Assembly: GCF_033955345.1 (NCBI RefSeq) | Contig: NZ_CP138332.1 | Span: forward strand, 2,852,001 to 2,916,000 | DNA from: Sphingobacterium bambusae | GTDB lineage: Bacteria; Bacteroidota; Bacteroidia; Sphingobacteriales; Sphingobacteriaceae | DNA: 64,000 bases | Direction of reading: 5' to 3' | Shown here: positions 51,044 to 60,463 of the stretch, piece after piece | Layout: every line of letters starts with the position of its first letter | How positions within the stretch are numbered: the stretch's first letter is position 1 | Notes under the pieces: generated by a model | What the model saw: only the letters and a program-made list of their open reading frames with translations | What the model was told of the DNA's origin: nothing | Databases searched by the model: none | Translations under genes and position numbers: made by a program

Positions 51044-54000
51044 TTAAAAGGTAAATTGAACGCCACCCGAGAAACTGCGTTGAAACGGATAGGTAAGTCC
51101 GTTACCCACACGGCCGGGGCTCTGTTCGGGGTTGGTGTACGTATTTTCGTTTAAGGTCTCCGGATCGAAGTAGCGCTTCACGGCCGACCATTCCATAATG
51201 TTTTCGCCGCTGAGGTATACGCGGATATGGCCAATCTTCGCGCGCGATGTCCAAGCGCTAGGCAACGTGTAGCCAATAGTCAGGTTTTTAAGGCGTAGAT
51301 AGGCGGCGTTTAGCATGTAGTTGGTTTGCGGAATGGCTAAACCTTGCGACTCGTCGATGCGTGTACCCAAGTTGCGGTCGGCCAACCAAGACTGCAGCAC
51401 CGGATAGGCGGCATCGAGGTTTTGATCGGCGAGGCCGAGGTTGAGGTAGCTTTGGGAGTGACGTGCACGCTCGGCTTCGGAATCGCCTTCGGCGCGGTAG
51501 AAGTCCAACAAGTGACCGTAGAAATTACCGTAAGGCTGTTGATAGGTTCCCCAGTAAAGGTAGTCGATAGGGTAATAGTCGCGCTTGCCAATACCTTGGA
51601 AGAAAGCACGTACATCAAAACCTTTCCAATCGGCCGATAGATCCAAGCCAAATTGGTAGCGCGGCGTGGTATTGCCGATGCGTTTTAAGTCTTTGGTATC
51701 ACCAAGGGTGTAGCCCTTTTCGATAACGCCATTGCCATCCTGATCTACATATTTCGGCCAGCCCGGAACAATAGATAAGGCTCCCCAAGGGATAATGCTC
51801 GATTGATCCAGCGCGGCAATCTCATCGGTGTTGGCAAAGAAGCCATCGCTTTCCAAGCCCCATATTTCGCCTAGGCGCATCCCTTCGTAGTAGGTGGTGA
51901 TGCTGTTGTTGGGGTTGTCAAAACGGATAATTTTCGAATAGGAGTCCGACAAAAGGAACTTGGCGTTGAAACGTAATGGGGCGTCGGCAAGATTAAACTG
52001 ATCTTGGTAGGATACCGTGAGCTCCCAGCCATTTGTCCGAAGGTCGGCGGCATTTTCGTTGGGTTCCGCCGCGCCTAAGACATTGGGTAGCTCGCGTCCA
52101 AGGGTCAGCATGCCCAAGGTTTCGCGCGAATAGTAGTCGAAGCTGGCGGCCAATTTGTTTTGCCAAAGCGCCATATCTAAACCGAAGTTGATGGTGTTGA
52201 CTTTTTCCCAAGTATAGTTGGGCGATACCAAATAGGGCACGTCGATGTAGATTGCTTGATTGCCGCCAATAAGGTAATTGGATGTTTGCTTGGCCATGGA
52301 AGCCTGGTAGCCATAGTTGCCTACGGCTTGGTTGCCCAGAGCACCGTAAGATGCGCGCAGCTTCAGTAGGCTAAGCTCGCTCAGGTCGGCAAGGAAGTTT
52401 TCGCGGTCTAAGCGCCAAGCCACGGAGCCTGAAGGGAAGAAGCCAAAGCGTTTATCTTTTGGGAAGCGCGACGAACCATCGTAGCGGCCGTTGAATTCCA
52501 CGATATACTTATCGTCATACATGTAGTTCAAGCGGTAGAAAGCACCACGCAGCGCATAGGTGTCTATGCCCTCGCCCACGTTCATGGTGCCGGTAGCAAA
52601 TTGCACGGTAGGGTATGTTTCGGAGATCAAGCCCTGACGACTTAAGTTGAAGCCTTCGTAGCGGTAGCTCTCTTGGTTAAAACCCAACACGGCCGATACC
52701 TGATGTTTATTGAACGACTGTGCGTAGGTACCGAAAATATTATAGACGTTGTAATAGGAGAAGCCTGCTTGACGCGATGCTTCGCTGGTACCTTCCTTGC
52801 GTACATCATCTGGCCCAAAGCCAATGTCGTACTGCGTGCGGTAGGCGTTGTAGTTCATGGCATTGCGCTGGAAGGTGTAATCGGCGTTCAGCTTAAACTT
52901 GTTGTTGAAAAAGCGAAGCTCGGTGTTGAAGGTAGACTGCACATCCATACGTTTGATGTCGGTTTTACCGCCATCCACCATCTCGGCAGCCAAGCGGCCT
53001 ACGGTGGTATTGGCCCAGGTGCCGTCGGGGTTTTTATCGTAGCTGGTCGGGAAAACATTGTAGATGCCCGGTAGGTCCATACGCGAGGGCGTTAAGCGGC
53101 GGTTGCTGCCCAATACCGTGTTGTTGCCTATGGAGATGAAATCCGCCAGCTTATAGTTCACTTTTGCGCGGAGATTGTAGCGGTCAAAGTAGTCGTCGGT
53201 CAAGATGACGGGCGAGTTTTGACGGTTGTAGCTGCCGCTGAGGTAGTATTGTGCCTTATCGCTTGCTCCGGAAATGGAGACGTCATGTGTCTGCGCAGAG
53301 TTCCAATCGGATAGGAAATAGCGGGTCCAGTCCCGATCGCCCATGTATTCCCACTCTGCGGGATTGCTAGGGTTAATGCGTACGCCGGGCGTAGATGGAT
53401 CATCTGAGCGTTGTCTAGCGTAATCGTAAAACTGATCGGAGTAGTTGACGTTGTTCCAAGGCGTATTGTCGGTCGAGGTCTGCAACAGGCGCGAAAACAC
53501 ATATGGATCAGTAATCTTATCGGGCATCACGGTGGGGGTATTCCACGTGAAATTATTGCTGTAGCTCACTTTTGCATCGCCCTTGCCGGTTTTGGTGGTA
53601 ATGATGATAACCCCAAAGGAGGCGCGAGCACCGTAGATGGCTGCTGCGGATGCATCTTTGATGATGGAGAAGGACTCGATATCCTGCGGCGCAATACGGA
53701 TCAGTTCGGCCGTAGTAACCGGCACGTTGTCCACCAAAATCAAAGGATCGCCTCCGTTGATGGAAGTGATACCGCGGATGTTGATGTTAGGCGTAGCACC
53801 GGGAGCACCCGAATTGAACTGAATGTTCAGGTTGGGCGCGATACCTTGTAAACCCTGCGCCACGTTGGCAATGGGGCGGCTTTCCAATACGTCGCCACTC
53901 ACGTAATCGACGGCGCCGGACAGGTTCACTTTCTTTTGTGTACCATAGCCCACCACAACCACTTCATCCATATCGTTTAGCACGGGGTCACGCAGCTGCA

Positions 54001-54340
54001 CCACCACGCTGGAGCGTTTGCCAGCGGAGACAATGTATTGGCACTCCTGCTTGGGCTGTAGGCCAGTGAAGGTTACCTGAATGCAGTAGTTGCTATCGGC
54101 CGCCAAATTGGCGAAAACGGCTTTCCCCTGATCGTCGGAGAGACCGATGCGCTTGAAGGCCTGTAGCTTGTCGTTGGATAGGGTGATCGTTGCATTGGCC
54201 AATCCCTTGGATTCGGCATCTTGCACGATGACCACCACCTCACCGCTTTGTTGGGCGATGGCCCAGCTGCCCATGAACACGGTCAGGAGCAGTAACATGA
54301 TACCTTTTCGGGGTATACTGTTTGTCAAAAATAATCGCAT
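51044..54340 (-). CDS. SusC-like TonB-dependent receptor without visible STN domain
   Basis: 1098 aa from the ATG at 54340 (signal peptide MLLLLTVFMGSWAIAQ from about residue 15). A carboxypeptidase-like domain (about 33-108), then the plug with the SusC start DEVVVVGYGTQKKVNLSGAVD and IKDASAAAIYGARASFGVIIITT, then the barrel ending GGVQFTF. No extra STN signalling domain lies between the signal peptide and the carboxypeptidase-like domain, although a sigma/FecR pair precedes the gene. It would take up products of the phosphoesterases. Confidence 0.95.
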   Translation of the reverse strand: MRLFLTNSIPRKGIMLLLLTVFMGSWAIAQQSGEVVVIVQDAESKGLANATITLSNDKLQAFKRIGLSDDQGKAVFANLAADSNYCIQVTFTGLQPKQECQYIVSAGKRSSVVVQLRDPVLNDMDEVVVVGYGTQKKVNLSGAVDYVSGDVLESRPIANVAQGLQGIAPNLNIQFNSGAPGATPNINIRGITSINGGDPLILVDNVPVTTAELIRIAPQDIESFSIIKDASAAAIYGARASFGVIIITTKTGKGDAKVSYSNNFTWNTPTVMPDKITDPYVFSRLLQTSTDNTPWNNVNYSDQFYDYARQRSDDPSTPGVRINPSNPAEWEYMGDRDWTRYFLSDWNSAQTHDVSISGASDKAQYYLSGSYNRQNSPVILTDDYFDRYNLRAKVNYKLADFISIGNNTVLGSNRRLTPSRMDLPGIYNVFPTSYDKNPDGTWANTTVGRLAAEMVDGGKTDIKRMDVQSTFNTELRFFNNKFKLNADYTFQRNAMNYNAYRTQYDIGFGPDDVRKEGTSEASRQAGFSYYNVYNIFGTYAQSFNKHQVSAVLGFNQESYRYEGFNLSRQGLISETYPTVQFATGTMNVGEGIDTYALRGAFYRLNYMYDDKYIVEFNGRYDGSSRFPKDKRFGFFPSGSVAWRLDRENFLADLSELSLLKLRASYGALGNQAVGNYGYQASMAKQTSNYLIGGNQAIYIDVPYLVSPNYTWEKVNTINFGLDMALWQNKLAASFDYYSRETLGMLTLGRELPNVLGAAEPNENAADLRTNGWELTVSYQDQFNLADAPLRFNAKFLLSDSYSKIIRFDNPNNSITTYYEGMRLGEIWGLESDGFFANTDEIAALDQSSIIPWGALSIVPGWPKYVDQDGNGVIEKGYTLGDTKDLKRIGNTTPRYQFGLDLSADWKGFDVRAFFQGIGKRDYYPIDYLYWGTYQQPYGNFYGHLLDFYRAEGDSEAERARHSQSYLNLGLADQNLDAAYPVLQSWLADRNLGTRIDESQGLAIPQTNYMLNAAYLRLKNLTIGYTLPSAWTSRAKIGHIRVYLSGENIMEWSAVKRYFDPETLNENTYTNPEQSPGRVGNGLTYPFQRSFSGGVQFTF

Positions 54341-54420
54341 ATCTGTGTTAAAAATTGTGCATAGTTTGTCCTGTCCACCCATTTTTGGCTGGATATATTC
54401 AGTTGTTTTATTGTTGTTTT

Positions 54421-55446
54421 TTAGTTTATGCTACGAATAGTGTATGTGTTTTTCTGTTCGTTCCAGTCCATTTGCAAATCGTTGGCGATGCAGATGGTCG
54501 TCAAAATCTGCGCTATGCTATCTTGCTGGTCATAGGAGCCGTAAAAAGACATCCCTTCCAGTTCGCTTGCCGAAAATGTGATCTTGGTCTTGTAAAAAGA
54601 AGCCAAGGCCGGCAACACTTCGGTCAAGGGTTTATGGTGAAAAAACAGCATGCTAACCACGGGTTCATCCTCGGTCGCTGTTTCTGTGCTAATTGGCGGT
54701 ATCATAGGTGTTTTGGAGGTCGTAGCTTCTTGCCATTCCTGCCCCGGTGTAAGGTAGGCTAGCAGCTGTTGCTCCCCACTATGCAGCAGCTCGGCGATGG
54801 ATACCTTTCCGGTGATTAGGCGCACGCGTGGCTTGGCACCGGCTTGAGCTTGCTCTATCCAAAAGGAGGTGCCCAGCGCGGTGGTGATGATATCGCCCGA
54901 CAATACAGAGAAAGGGCGTCGGCGATCATGGGCCACCTCGAAGAAGGCTTTTCCTTCCAGTTCTACCGCGCGGCTAAAGGCTTCGAAGGGTACTTTCCAG
55001 GTTAAGCTGGAATTGGCCGCCAAGCGCACTTGGGTGCCATCAAGCAGGCTGATGATGGTATCCTGCGTGGAATTGTTGTGGATGCTTTGCTCGGTAGGGC
55101 TATCGGCGGTTAAGGTTTTTATCCGCGATAGCTGGGCGTCGGCCGGAATGCTGGGCTGCTGTTTAAGAAGCTGCGATCCGGCAAATACGAACAGCAGTAG
55201 GGAAGCCGCGATGGCGATGGACTGCCGCGGGAATCTTTTGACGCTTGGCTCCACTGCTGCAGGGCGCAGCCGCGCATCGATGCCTTGCTTCAACAGGTCT
55301 TTGTCTGCCTGGCTTGTCTTGGGCTGCTCGTCCGTGATATCCAGCTCGTGCATCCACTGCTCCATGCGGCGTTTTTCTTCCGCATCGAGCTGCCCCTTGA
55401 GATACCTGTCGATCAGCTTTTCTAATTCCTGTTTTCTGTCCTGCAT
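54421..55446 (-). CDS. FecR-family anti-sigma factor
   Basis: 341 aa inner-membrane anti-sigma factor. The N-terminal cytosolic helices (LEKLIDRYLKGQLDAEEKRRMEQWM) are followed by one membrane span (QSIAIAASLLLFVFAGSQLL, about residues 74-93) and a periplasmic FecR domain (ISLLDGTQVRLAANSSLTW, VELEGKAFFEVAHD, PFSVLSGD). The C-terminal DUF4974-type segment is PLTEVLPALASFYKTKITF. It should bind the ECF sigma factor encoded upstream and release it on a signal from the outer membrane. Confidence 0.93.
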   Translation of the reverse strand: MQDRKQELEKLIDRYLKGQLDAEEKRRMEQWMHELDITDEQPKTSQADKDLLKQGIDARLRPAAVEPSVKRFPRQSIAIAASLLLFVFAGSQLLKQQPSIPADAQLSRIKTLTADSPTEQSIHNNSTQDTIISLLDGTQVRLAANSSLTWKVPFEAFSRAVELEGKAFFEVAHDRRRPFSVLSGDIITTALGTSFWIEQAQAGAKPRVRLITGKVSIAELLHSGEQQLLAYLTPGQEWQEATTSKTPMIPPISTETATEDEPVVSMLFFHHKPLTEVLPALASFYKTKITFSASELEGMSFYGSYDQQDSIAQILTTICIANDLQMDWNEQKNTYTIRSIN

Positions 55447-55532
55447 ATATCATGTAGTTGCGGAAAACGACAAGCGTACCATCCTTTTTGGATTAAGAAA
55501 ATATGAACTTTAGGTAAATAAAAAAACAGGGC

Positions 55533-56141
55533 TTAATGGAAGATCAAACAGAGGCCGATAAGCGTCAGTAGCGAGGTGTCTAGCCGCTCGGCTTCCATAT
55601 GTTTGCGTATTTGCTGCAAGCCTTTGCTCAGTTGGTTCTTGACGGTTTGTGTAGATAGGCCAAGGTTTTCGGCAATCTCTTGGTTGTTGAGCGAGCGGTA
55701 GTATTTGAGCTGGAAGACTTCTTTCATGCGCTCGGGCATATCATGCACCGATTGCTCAATGGCGTAGAGCAGGGTTTCGTAGTGTTCTTCATAGCCTGCC
55801 GACGCGAGATGTTCGCCGCTTTCGGCGGTATCCACGAGCAGATGATATTGATCGATATGCTTTTGTTGCACCCCTTCCCGACGAAAGTGGGTAAATACTT
55901 TAAAGTAAAGTGCAGAAACGAGGTAGGATTGAAGCGAGGTTTGGATCTGTATGCTGTGTCTTTTTTGCCAGATGTCCACAAAAAGATCTTGCACGATGTC
56001 CATCGCCAGCGCGCGATCGCCCACTTTTTTTAGGGCAATAGCGAGCAGGGTATCCCAATAACGATCGTAAATGCCATTGAAGGCCTGATAATCGCCCTGC
56101 GTTACCCTTTGCCAGAAGATCATATCCAAGGATGTTGCCAT
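55533..56141 (-). CDS. ECF-type RNA polymerase sigma factor
   Basis: 202 aa from the ATG at 56141; upstream in-frame sequence is not sigma-like. Region 2 is YDRYWDTLLAIALKKVGDRALAMDIVQDLFVDIWQKR (about 25-61). Region 4 is MPERMKEVFQLKYYRSLNNQEIAENLGLSTQTVKNQLSKGLQQIRKH (about 137-183). The hydrophobic C-terminal tail (LLTLIGLCLIF) is common in the Bacteroidota RpoE family. Paired with the FecR gene 86 bp downstream and likely directing transcription of the SusC/SusD/phosphoesterase genes. Confidence 0.93.
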   Translation of the reverse strand: MATSLDMIFWQRVTQGDYQAFNGIYDRYWDTLLAIALKKVGDRALAMDIVQDLFVDIWQKRHSIQIQTSLQSYLVSALYFKVFTHFRREGVQQKHIDQYHLLVDTAESGEHLASAGYEEHYETLLYAIEQSVHDMPERMKEVFQLKYYRSLNNQEIAENLGLSTQTVKNQLSKGLQQIRKHMEAERLDTSLLTLIGLCLIFH

Positions 56142-56423
56142 GAGTCGTACAATGCACTGTTTAAGGTCGCCACAAAGCTGAGGCTTTAATACTAGCTGAA
56201 CATTAAGGCTATATGAAAGAATTGTTAAAGCGTGAGTAATGGGCTTATTTACAAGTTTGCTATTGGTGGCTGATGGATTTTGCATATGGCCTTTAGGCGC
56301 TTCACTAGCAGAAAACCTTTGGTTCATACAGGGAACTCGCTGTAGCAAATGCCTAGGGGAATGCCTACCTTTAGGAAAAAAGAAGCGTTTTATTTATATT
56401 TCAGGGAGGCTAGTTTAAAAAGA

Positions 56424-56999
56424 ATGTTGGAGCAGTTTAAGCATCATATCAATAAGTTTGTGCGGGTAGACGAGGAGGAATTTGCGCAGATATTGACGTA
56501 CTTCAAGAGACAGCAAGTGCAAAAGAAGCATAGCCTGCTGACGGAAGGACAGGTGTGCAAGACCAATTATTTTGTGTTGCAAGGCATCTTGCGGAAATTT
56601 TTCATCCATCAAAAAGGCGCTGAACAGACCACGGAATTTGCCATTGAAAACTGGTGGATGACGGAAACCTTCTCTTACCTGCATAAAACGCCCAGCGAGT
56701 TTTCCATACAGGCCGTAGAGGCTACGGAACTGCTTGCTATTCATCAGGATGCTTATGATGAGCTGCTGGATAAGCATCCGGTGATGGAACGCTACTTTCG
56801 CTGTGTGTACCAAAAGGCGCATGCCGCGGCGCAAATGCGCATGAAATTTATCTATGGACACTCTCGGGAGGAATTGTACCATAACTTTCGAAAAAGCCAA
56901 CCGGAATTTCTGCAACGTGTTCCGCAGTATTTAATCGCTTCTTTCCTCGGCGTGACGCCGGAATACCTTAGTGAAATTCGGAAGAAAAACCTTTCTTAA
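56424..56999 (+). CDS. Crp/Fnr-family cyclic-nucleotide-binding-domain regulator
   Basis: 191 aa from the ATG at 56424. The cyclic-nucleotide-binding-like jelly roll (about 12-125) includes LLTEGQVCKTNYFVLQGILRKFF and a degenerate phosphate-binding loop. The C-terminal helix-turn-helix region is short (FLQRVPQYLIASFLGVTPEYLSEIRKK). This is the compact Bacteroidota type, usually acting without a confirmed ligand. The AhpD-like gene follows in the same direction 65 bp later and may be its target. Confidence 0.88.
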   Translation: MLEQFKHHINKFVRVDEEEFAQILTYFKRQQVQKKHSLLTEGQVCKTNYFVLQGILRKFFIHQKGAEQTTEFAIENWWMTETFSYLHKTPSEFSIQAVEATELLAIHQDAYDELLDKHPVMERYFRCVYQKAHAAAQMRMKFIYGHSREELYHNFRKSQPEFLQRVPQYLIASFLGVTPEYLSEIRKKNLS

Positions 57000-57064
57000 A
57001 CCAGTTTAAGTTTTTGCTGCTTTTGATTGGGCAATTTTGAAGAAGCAAATTAAAAACAAAGACA

Positions 57065-57508
57065 ATGGAAAAACGAATTGACATCAGCAACGTAGAACCG
57101 CAGGCCTACAAGGCTATGCTTGGAATGGAAAGCTATTTGGCGAAAGCCGACCTATCGGTGACCCTCAAAGAGTTGATTAAGATACGTGCCTCGCAGATCA
57201 ACAATTGTGCGTATTGCTTGGATATGCACTGCAAAGATGCGCTTAAATATGGGGAAGAACCTCAACGTATCTTTATCTTGAGTGCTTGGCGCGAGGCGAC
57301 GAAATTCTTTACCGAGGAAGAGCAGATCGTGCTGCAAATGACCGAAGAAATCACCCTGATCCATCAGCAGGGATTAAGCGCGGAAACCTACGGGAAGGCC
57401 GTGGCGGTCTTCACTGAAAACCAAGTGGCGCAGATCATCATGCTTATCGTGACAATCAATGCTTGGAATAGAATTGCGGTAAGTACCCATAAAGATATAG
57501 AGGTTTAG
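57065..57508 (+). CDS. AhpD-like carboxymuconolactone decarboxylase family protein
   Basis: 147 aa. The redox motif NNCAYCLDMHCKDA (about 43-56), a C-x2-C with His, is the AhpD-type alkylhydroperoxidase signature. The helix RISNVEPQAYKAMLGMESYL-like start and VNAWNRIAV near the end match small family members. A role in peroxide detoxification is likely. Downstream of a Crp/Fnr regulator that may induce it. Confidence 0.9.
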   Translation: MEKRIDISNVEPQAYKAMLGMESYLAKADLSVTLKELIKIRASQINNCAYCLDMHCKDALKYGEEPQRIFILSAWREATKFFTEEEQIVLQMTEEITLIHQQGLSAETYGKAVAVFTENQVAQIIMLIVTINAWNRIAVSTHKDIEV

Positions 57509-57565
57509 CTGCTATGGAGATCACCGCAGGTAGAGCTGATCAACTTATACGCATCTAGAATTTGA

Positions 57566-57596
57566 AACAATGTTATCTCTAAAAGAGAACATTGTT
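57566..57596. terminator. Hairpin between convergent genes
   Basis: Outer 9-bp arms AACAATGTT / AACATTGTT with an inner CTCT-AAA-AGAG stem and a 2-base bulge. It lies between the AhpD-like stop (57508) and the convergent XRE stop (57601). Possibly a bidirectional terminator, though T runs are short. Confidence 0.45.
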
Positions 57597-57600
57597 ATCA

Positions 57601-58014
57601 CTACTTCTTTTCCAACAAATTCTCTAGGTAGATGATTTTGGATTTCTCCGCTTCAAGTAGCCGTTCGTAGAGTTTTTGATTTTCTTCGTATACGGCGACA
57701 AGTTTATCGATAGGATGAAAAGAACATTCGTTAGCATAGATAGCGCCATTATTGGCGCTATTATCGTGGAAATTATTGAAGAAATTAAACACCGCCTCTT
57801 CACTGAAATTTTTGATGGACTCCGATGTTACACCTAGTATGCGCGCCACCTGCTCCAAAAGTTTGTCTTCGATTGTAGCACTTTTTTCGATATTGGACAC
57901 TGTTTGTTGGCTAACGCCTAGTTCTATCGCTAGGGCTTCTTGCTTCATGCCTCGCATTTCGCGGATCCTACCAATTTTACGGCCAATATGTGTTGTATTA
58001 TCGAGTGTATTCAT
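57601..58014 (-). CDS. XRE-family helix-turn-helix regulator
   Basis: 137 aa. The N-terminal HTH_3 domain is IGRIREMRGMKQEALAIELGVSQQTVSNIEKS (about 12-43). The C-terminal half is acidic and helical, ending in a coiled-coil-like LVAVYEENQKLYERLLEAEKSKIIYLENLLEKK. Such compact XRE proteins are common stand-alone regulators in this phylum. Target unknown. Confidence 0.85.
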   Translation of the reverse strand: MNTLDNTTHIGRKIGRIREMRGMKQEALAIELGVSQQTVSNIEKSATIEDKLLEQVARILGVTSESIKNFSEEAVFNFFNNFHDNSANNGAIYANECSFHPIDKLVAVYEENQKLYERLLEAEKSKIIYLENLLEKK

Positions 58015-58098
58015 GATCGAAGAATTAATAACAAATAATCGTTGAATATACGAAAATTTAATGTGGATGAGAAACTGATTCCTCTTTGCGAAACCTAT

Positions 58099-58338
58099 TT
58101 AGGAACTGGTAGGTTCGTCATCTCCTACATTGTATAAAGCCTGCGCCCTATAAAAGTCATTCGCATGCAGGATGGGTTTTTTAAAGAAATCAGAGAAATG
58201 CTGGAGCTGCTTGGCAATAAGCCACAGATCTACTTGGTTGGGGTATTCTTGGTGGAGGCTGTGGTACCAGGCAAAGAAGTCTTTTCTTGCTTTACCGACC
58301 AATACCATTTGACGCAGTGGGTTATTCTCTTGGCTCAT
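58099..58338 (-). CDS. Small hypothetical protein
   Basis: 79 aa from the ATG at 58338 (MSQENNPLRQMVLVGKARKD); an upstream in-frame start at 58389 is possible. It contains FFAWYHSLHQEYPNQVDLWLIAKQLQHF and a short acidic tail. Helical and soluble, no family recognised. Confidence 0.45.
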   Translation of the reverse strand: MSQENNPLRQMVLVGKARKDFFAWYHSLHQEYPNQVDLWLIAKQLQHFSDFFKKPILHANDFYRAQALYNVGDDEPTSS

Positions 58339-58434
58339 ATTCAAATTAATTTGATTTTTATAAAGATAGGTATTTCGGTTGATTGCCAAGGGAGTAATCG
58401 CCGTTATTTTCTGTAATTGATAAAAGGAACGGAA

Positions 58435-58950
58435 TTAATTTTTTTTCAAAAGTCGGGTTATAAGCGGAATATTGACTTTGTCGGTTGTCAAGTCAACGAA
58501 ATAAGCAGATTGCCAAAGCTGTGTTTTTTGTGCTTGAGCGTTGTCAACAGTATCCCAAGGAGGATAAACCCTAAAGCCTCTTTTTCCGTTTTTTTTATCG
58601 TCCGAAAAGATAGTGTGTTTCAATAGAGCCTCTTTTGGAAAAATAAAGATTCCGGAAAGCAGTGGTGTCTGCGTAAGGATAATTACGTAATCGATACGGT
58701 CGCTGATGTGGTAAGGACAAGTTACGCCTGTGGCATCACGCTTCCATAATGTCACAAATTGACCAATCTTCCGCGGTGTGATCTTCGCTTTTCTAAATGC
58801 GATATTGTCGTTGCCGAGCTTTAACCGATGTGCAAGATATTCCTGACTCTCCGATTCCGCTGTCACCGAATGCAACGTGAGGGAAGAGGGTTTAAAAATC
58901 TTTTGGTCTAAAAGATTGATTTCTAAGGGTACAGTGTCTAGTGTGTGCAT
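58435..58950 (-). CDS. MepB family protein
   Basis: 171 aa. It matches my memory of the MepB family: AHRLKLGNDNIAFRKAKITPRKIGQFVTLWKRD, then SDRIDYVIIL, IFIFPKEALLKH and GKRGFRVYPPWDTV ... AQKTQLWQSAYFVDL. The family was named after a gene in the staphylococcal mepRAB locus and its biochemical role is unsettled. Single gene on the minus strand. Confidence 0.8.
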   Translation of the reverse strand: MHTLDTVPLEINLLDQKIFKPSSLTLHSVTAESESQEYLAHRLKLGNDNIAFRKAKITPRKIGQFVTLWKRDATGVTCPYHISDRIDYVIILTQTPLLSGIFIFPKEALLKHTIFSDDKKNGKRGFRVYPPWDTVDNAQAQKTQLWQSAYFVDLTTDKVNIPLITRLLKKN

Positions 58951-59075
58951 GGATAGGAGGCAATGTGTTTAAGTGGGATCTTTTCAAAGATATTAGCTAT
59001 TTACAGAAGCGCAAAAAGTAAATTTAGTGATCTACTCGCATTCAAAATGATCCTTATCTAAGGATTTACCCAATG

Positions 59076-59534
59076 CTATGTATTATTATCGTCGATCAAT
59101 TGCCGTAGGTTGCTATTAAAATCGGGCAGCTTATCGCGCAGGTGCCCAAAGAAGGCGAGATCGACATTTTCAATGTCTACAAGCGCCTTTTGAAGGATGG
59201 CCGAGCCACTGTCTGTCAGTCGGATAGATTTTGCGCGGGTGTCCGTTTTGTGTTGATGTCTGTTGATGAAACCTTTGTCTTCCAATGTGCGTAGTACTTT
59301 CGATACCATCATCCTGTCGGCATTGCTTTGGTTGGCAATGTCTACTTGGGTGACAGATTCGCTTTTTTTCGAAAGCCAGGCCAACGCGGCCAACAATACA
59401 AACTGAGTTTGCGTTAGGTTCAGCGGATCTAGAATGGCTTTTTGTTTGCGTTGCCACAATAGGGTCAATTGTCCCAACAGATAGCCCGGGCTATCGTTGG
59501 GGCTTTTAAAATGAAATTGTATGTCGTCCGTCAT
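59076..59534 (-). CDS. MarR-family transcriptional regulator
   Basis: 152 aa winged-helix regulator. Recognition region is VTQVDIANQSNADRMMVSKVLRTLEDKGFINRHQHKTDTRAKSIRLTDSG (about 61-110), with the conserved wing Asp-x-Arg. MarR proteins often repress detoxification genes and respond to phenolics. The VOC-family gene 75 bp downstream on the same strand may be co-regulated. Confidence 0.9.
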   Translation of the reverse strand: MTDDIQFHFKSPNDSPGYLLGQLTLLWQRKQKAILDPLNLTQTQFVLLAALAWLSKKSESVTQVDIANQSNADRMMVSKVLRTLEDKGFINRHQHKTDTRAKSIRLTDSGSAILQKALVDIENVDLAFFGHLRDKLPDFNSNLRQLIDDNNT

Positions 59535-59608
59535 GATATGTAGTAAAGGATAGTATGGGCTGCTTTTAGCAACTATATGTTTCCTGCTCTTCGATGCCCA
59601 CAGATACG

Positions 59609-59968
59609 TTATTTTGTTTCCAAGAAAGTCAATTTGTAACCATCAAGATCCTTGACATGGAATGCTCTTCCGAAAGGAGTTTCAATAATCGGCCCCACGG
59701 TTGTAACACCTTTGGCCATCAATTGCTGCGCTAGCTCGTCTACATTTTCTTCCACGGCAAACCAAAGTGCAACACCAACGCCTAATTCTCGGTCGTCAAG
59801 AGGCTCCAGTGGCGTGCGGATAGCAAAGCTCGCTTGTCCTTTGTCGTATTTGAATACACAAGCCTGTGGATTTGTGTCGCCAATTTCAAAACCCAGCTGG
59901 TTTACATAGAAGTCTTTTGATGCCTCTAAATCTTTAACCTGTAGGGATGCAAATGTCAATTGTTTCAT
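59609..59968 (-). CDS. VOC-family (glyoxalase/bleomycin-resistance-like) protein
   Basis: 119 aa from the ATG at 59968 (MKQLTFASLQVKDLEASKDF); an in-frame start at 60013 adds residues outside the fold. Beta-alpha-beta-beta-beta vicinal-oxygen-chelate fold with FYVNQLGFEIGDTNPQ and a closing FGRAFHVKDLDGYKLTFLE that carries the usual metal Glu. Substrate cannot be read. Linked to the MarR gene. Confidence 0.88.
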   Translation of the reverse strand: MKQLTFASLQVKDLEASKDFYVNQLGFEIGDTNPQACVFKYDKGQASFAIRTPLEPLDDRELGVGVALWFAVEENVDELAQQLMAKGVTTVGPIIETPFGRAFHVKDLDGYKLTFLETK

Positions 59969-60061
59969 GATGTTGTTTTTTTGTTGTTGCAAATATAATA
60001 GTCGCGACAACAAAAAGCAAATGTCCTGTGTTTTTTAACAATTCGCTGAAGGTTTGTATTA

Positions 60062-60463
60062 CTAACGTTTTCTGTAGAGAAGAACAGTATCCGTCTGTTG
60101 GTCAGTGCGTAAAACATTGCTCTCAAGATCTAGCGGACTATTGCAGATATATAAAAGCGTTTCTTCTTTTCGTTGGATTTCGCAATAGGGACAGCGAGGA
60201 CTGTTGCTAGCGGGCATAACAAGTTTGTCGTTCTTGCGAAACGCAGGGTAAATATCTTCGCTGCCCAGTAGCTTTCCTTTTTTATCGCGTGTGCTATCGT
60301 AAATGGTATATCGTGTGCTATCTGTTTCTTCGACGACGATGCGGATATCTCGGTTGCTTTGGGCATGATGCCAAAGCCCAGTAAAAGGCTCGGTGCCGGC
60401 CGTTTGCTGTTCTTGTGGAACAAGCTGGAAGAAAAGAAAGATAAAGTATGCGTAGATTTTCAT
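60062..60463 (-). CDS. Small exported hypothetical protein
   Basis: 133 aa. Short hydrophobic start (MKIYAYFIFLFFQLV) that may act as a signal. The body is beta-rich with FTGLWHHAQSNRDIRIVVEE and a C-terminal CPYC motif (SPRCPYCEI), redox- or metal-like. Its start overlaps the stop of the upstream gene by 4 bp (ATGA), so both are made from one message. No family recognised. Confidence 0.55.
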   Translation of the reverse strand: MKIYAYFIFLFFQLVPQEQQTAGTEPFTGLWHHAQSNRDIRIVVEETDSTRYTIYDSTRDKKGKLLGSEDIYPAFRKNDKLVMPASNSPRCPYCEIQRKEETLLYICNSPLDLESNVLRTDQQTDTVLLYRKR

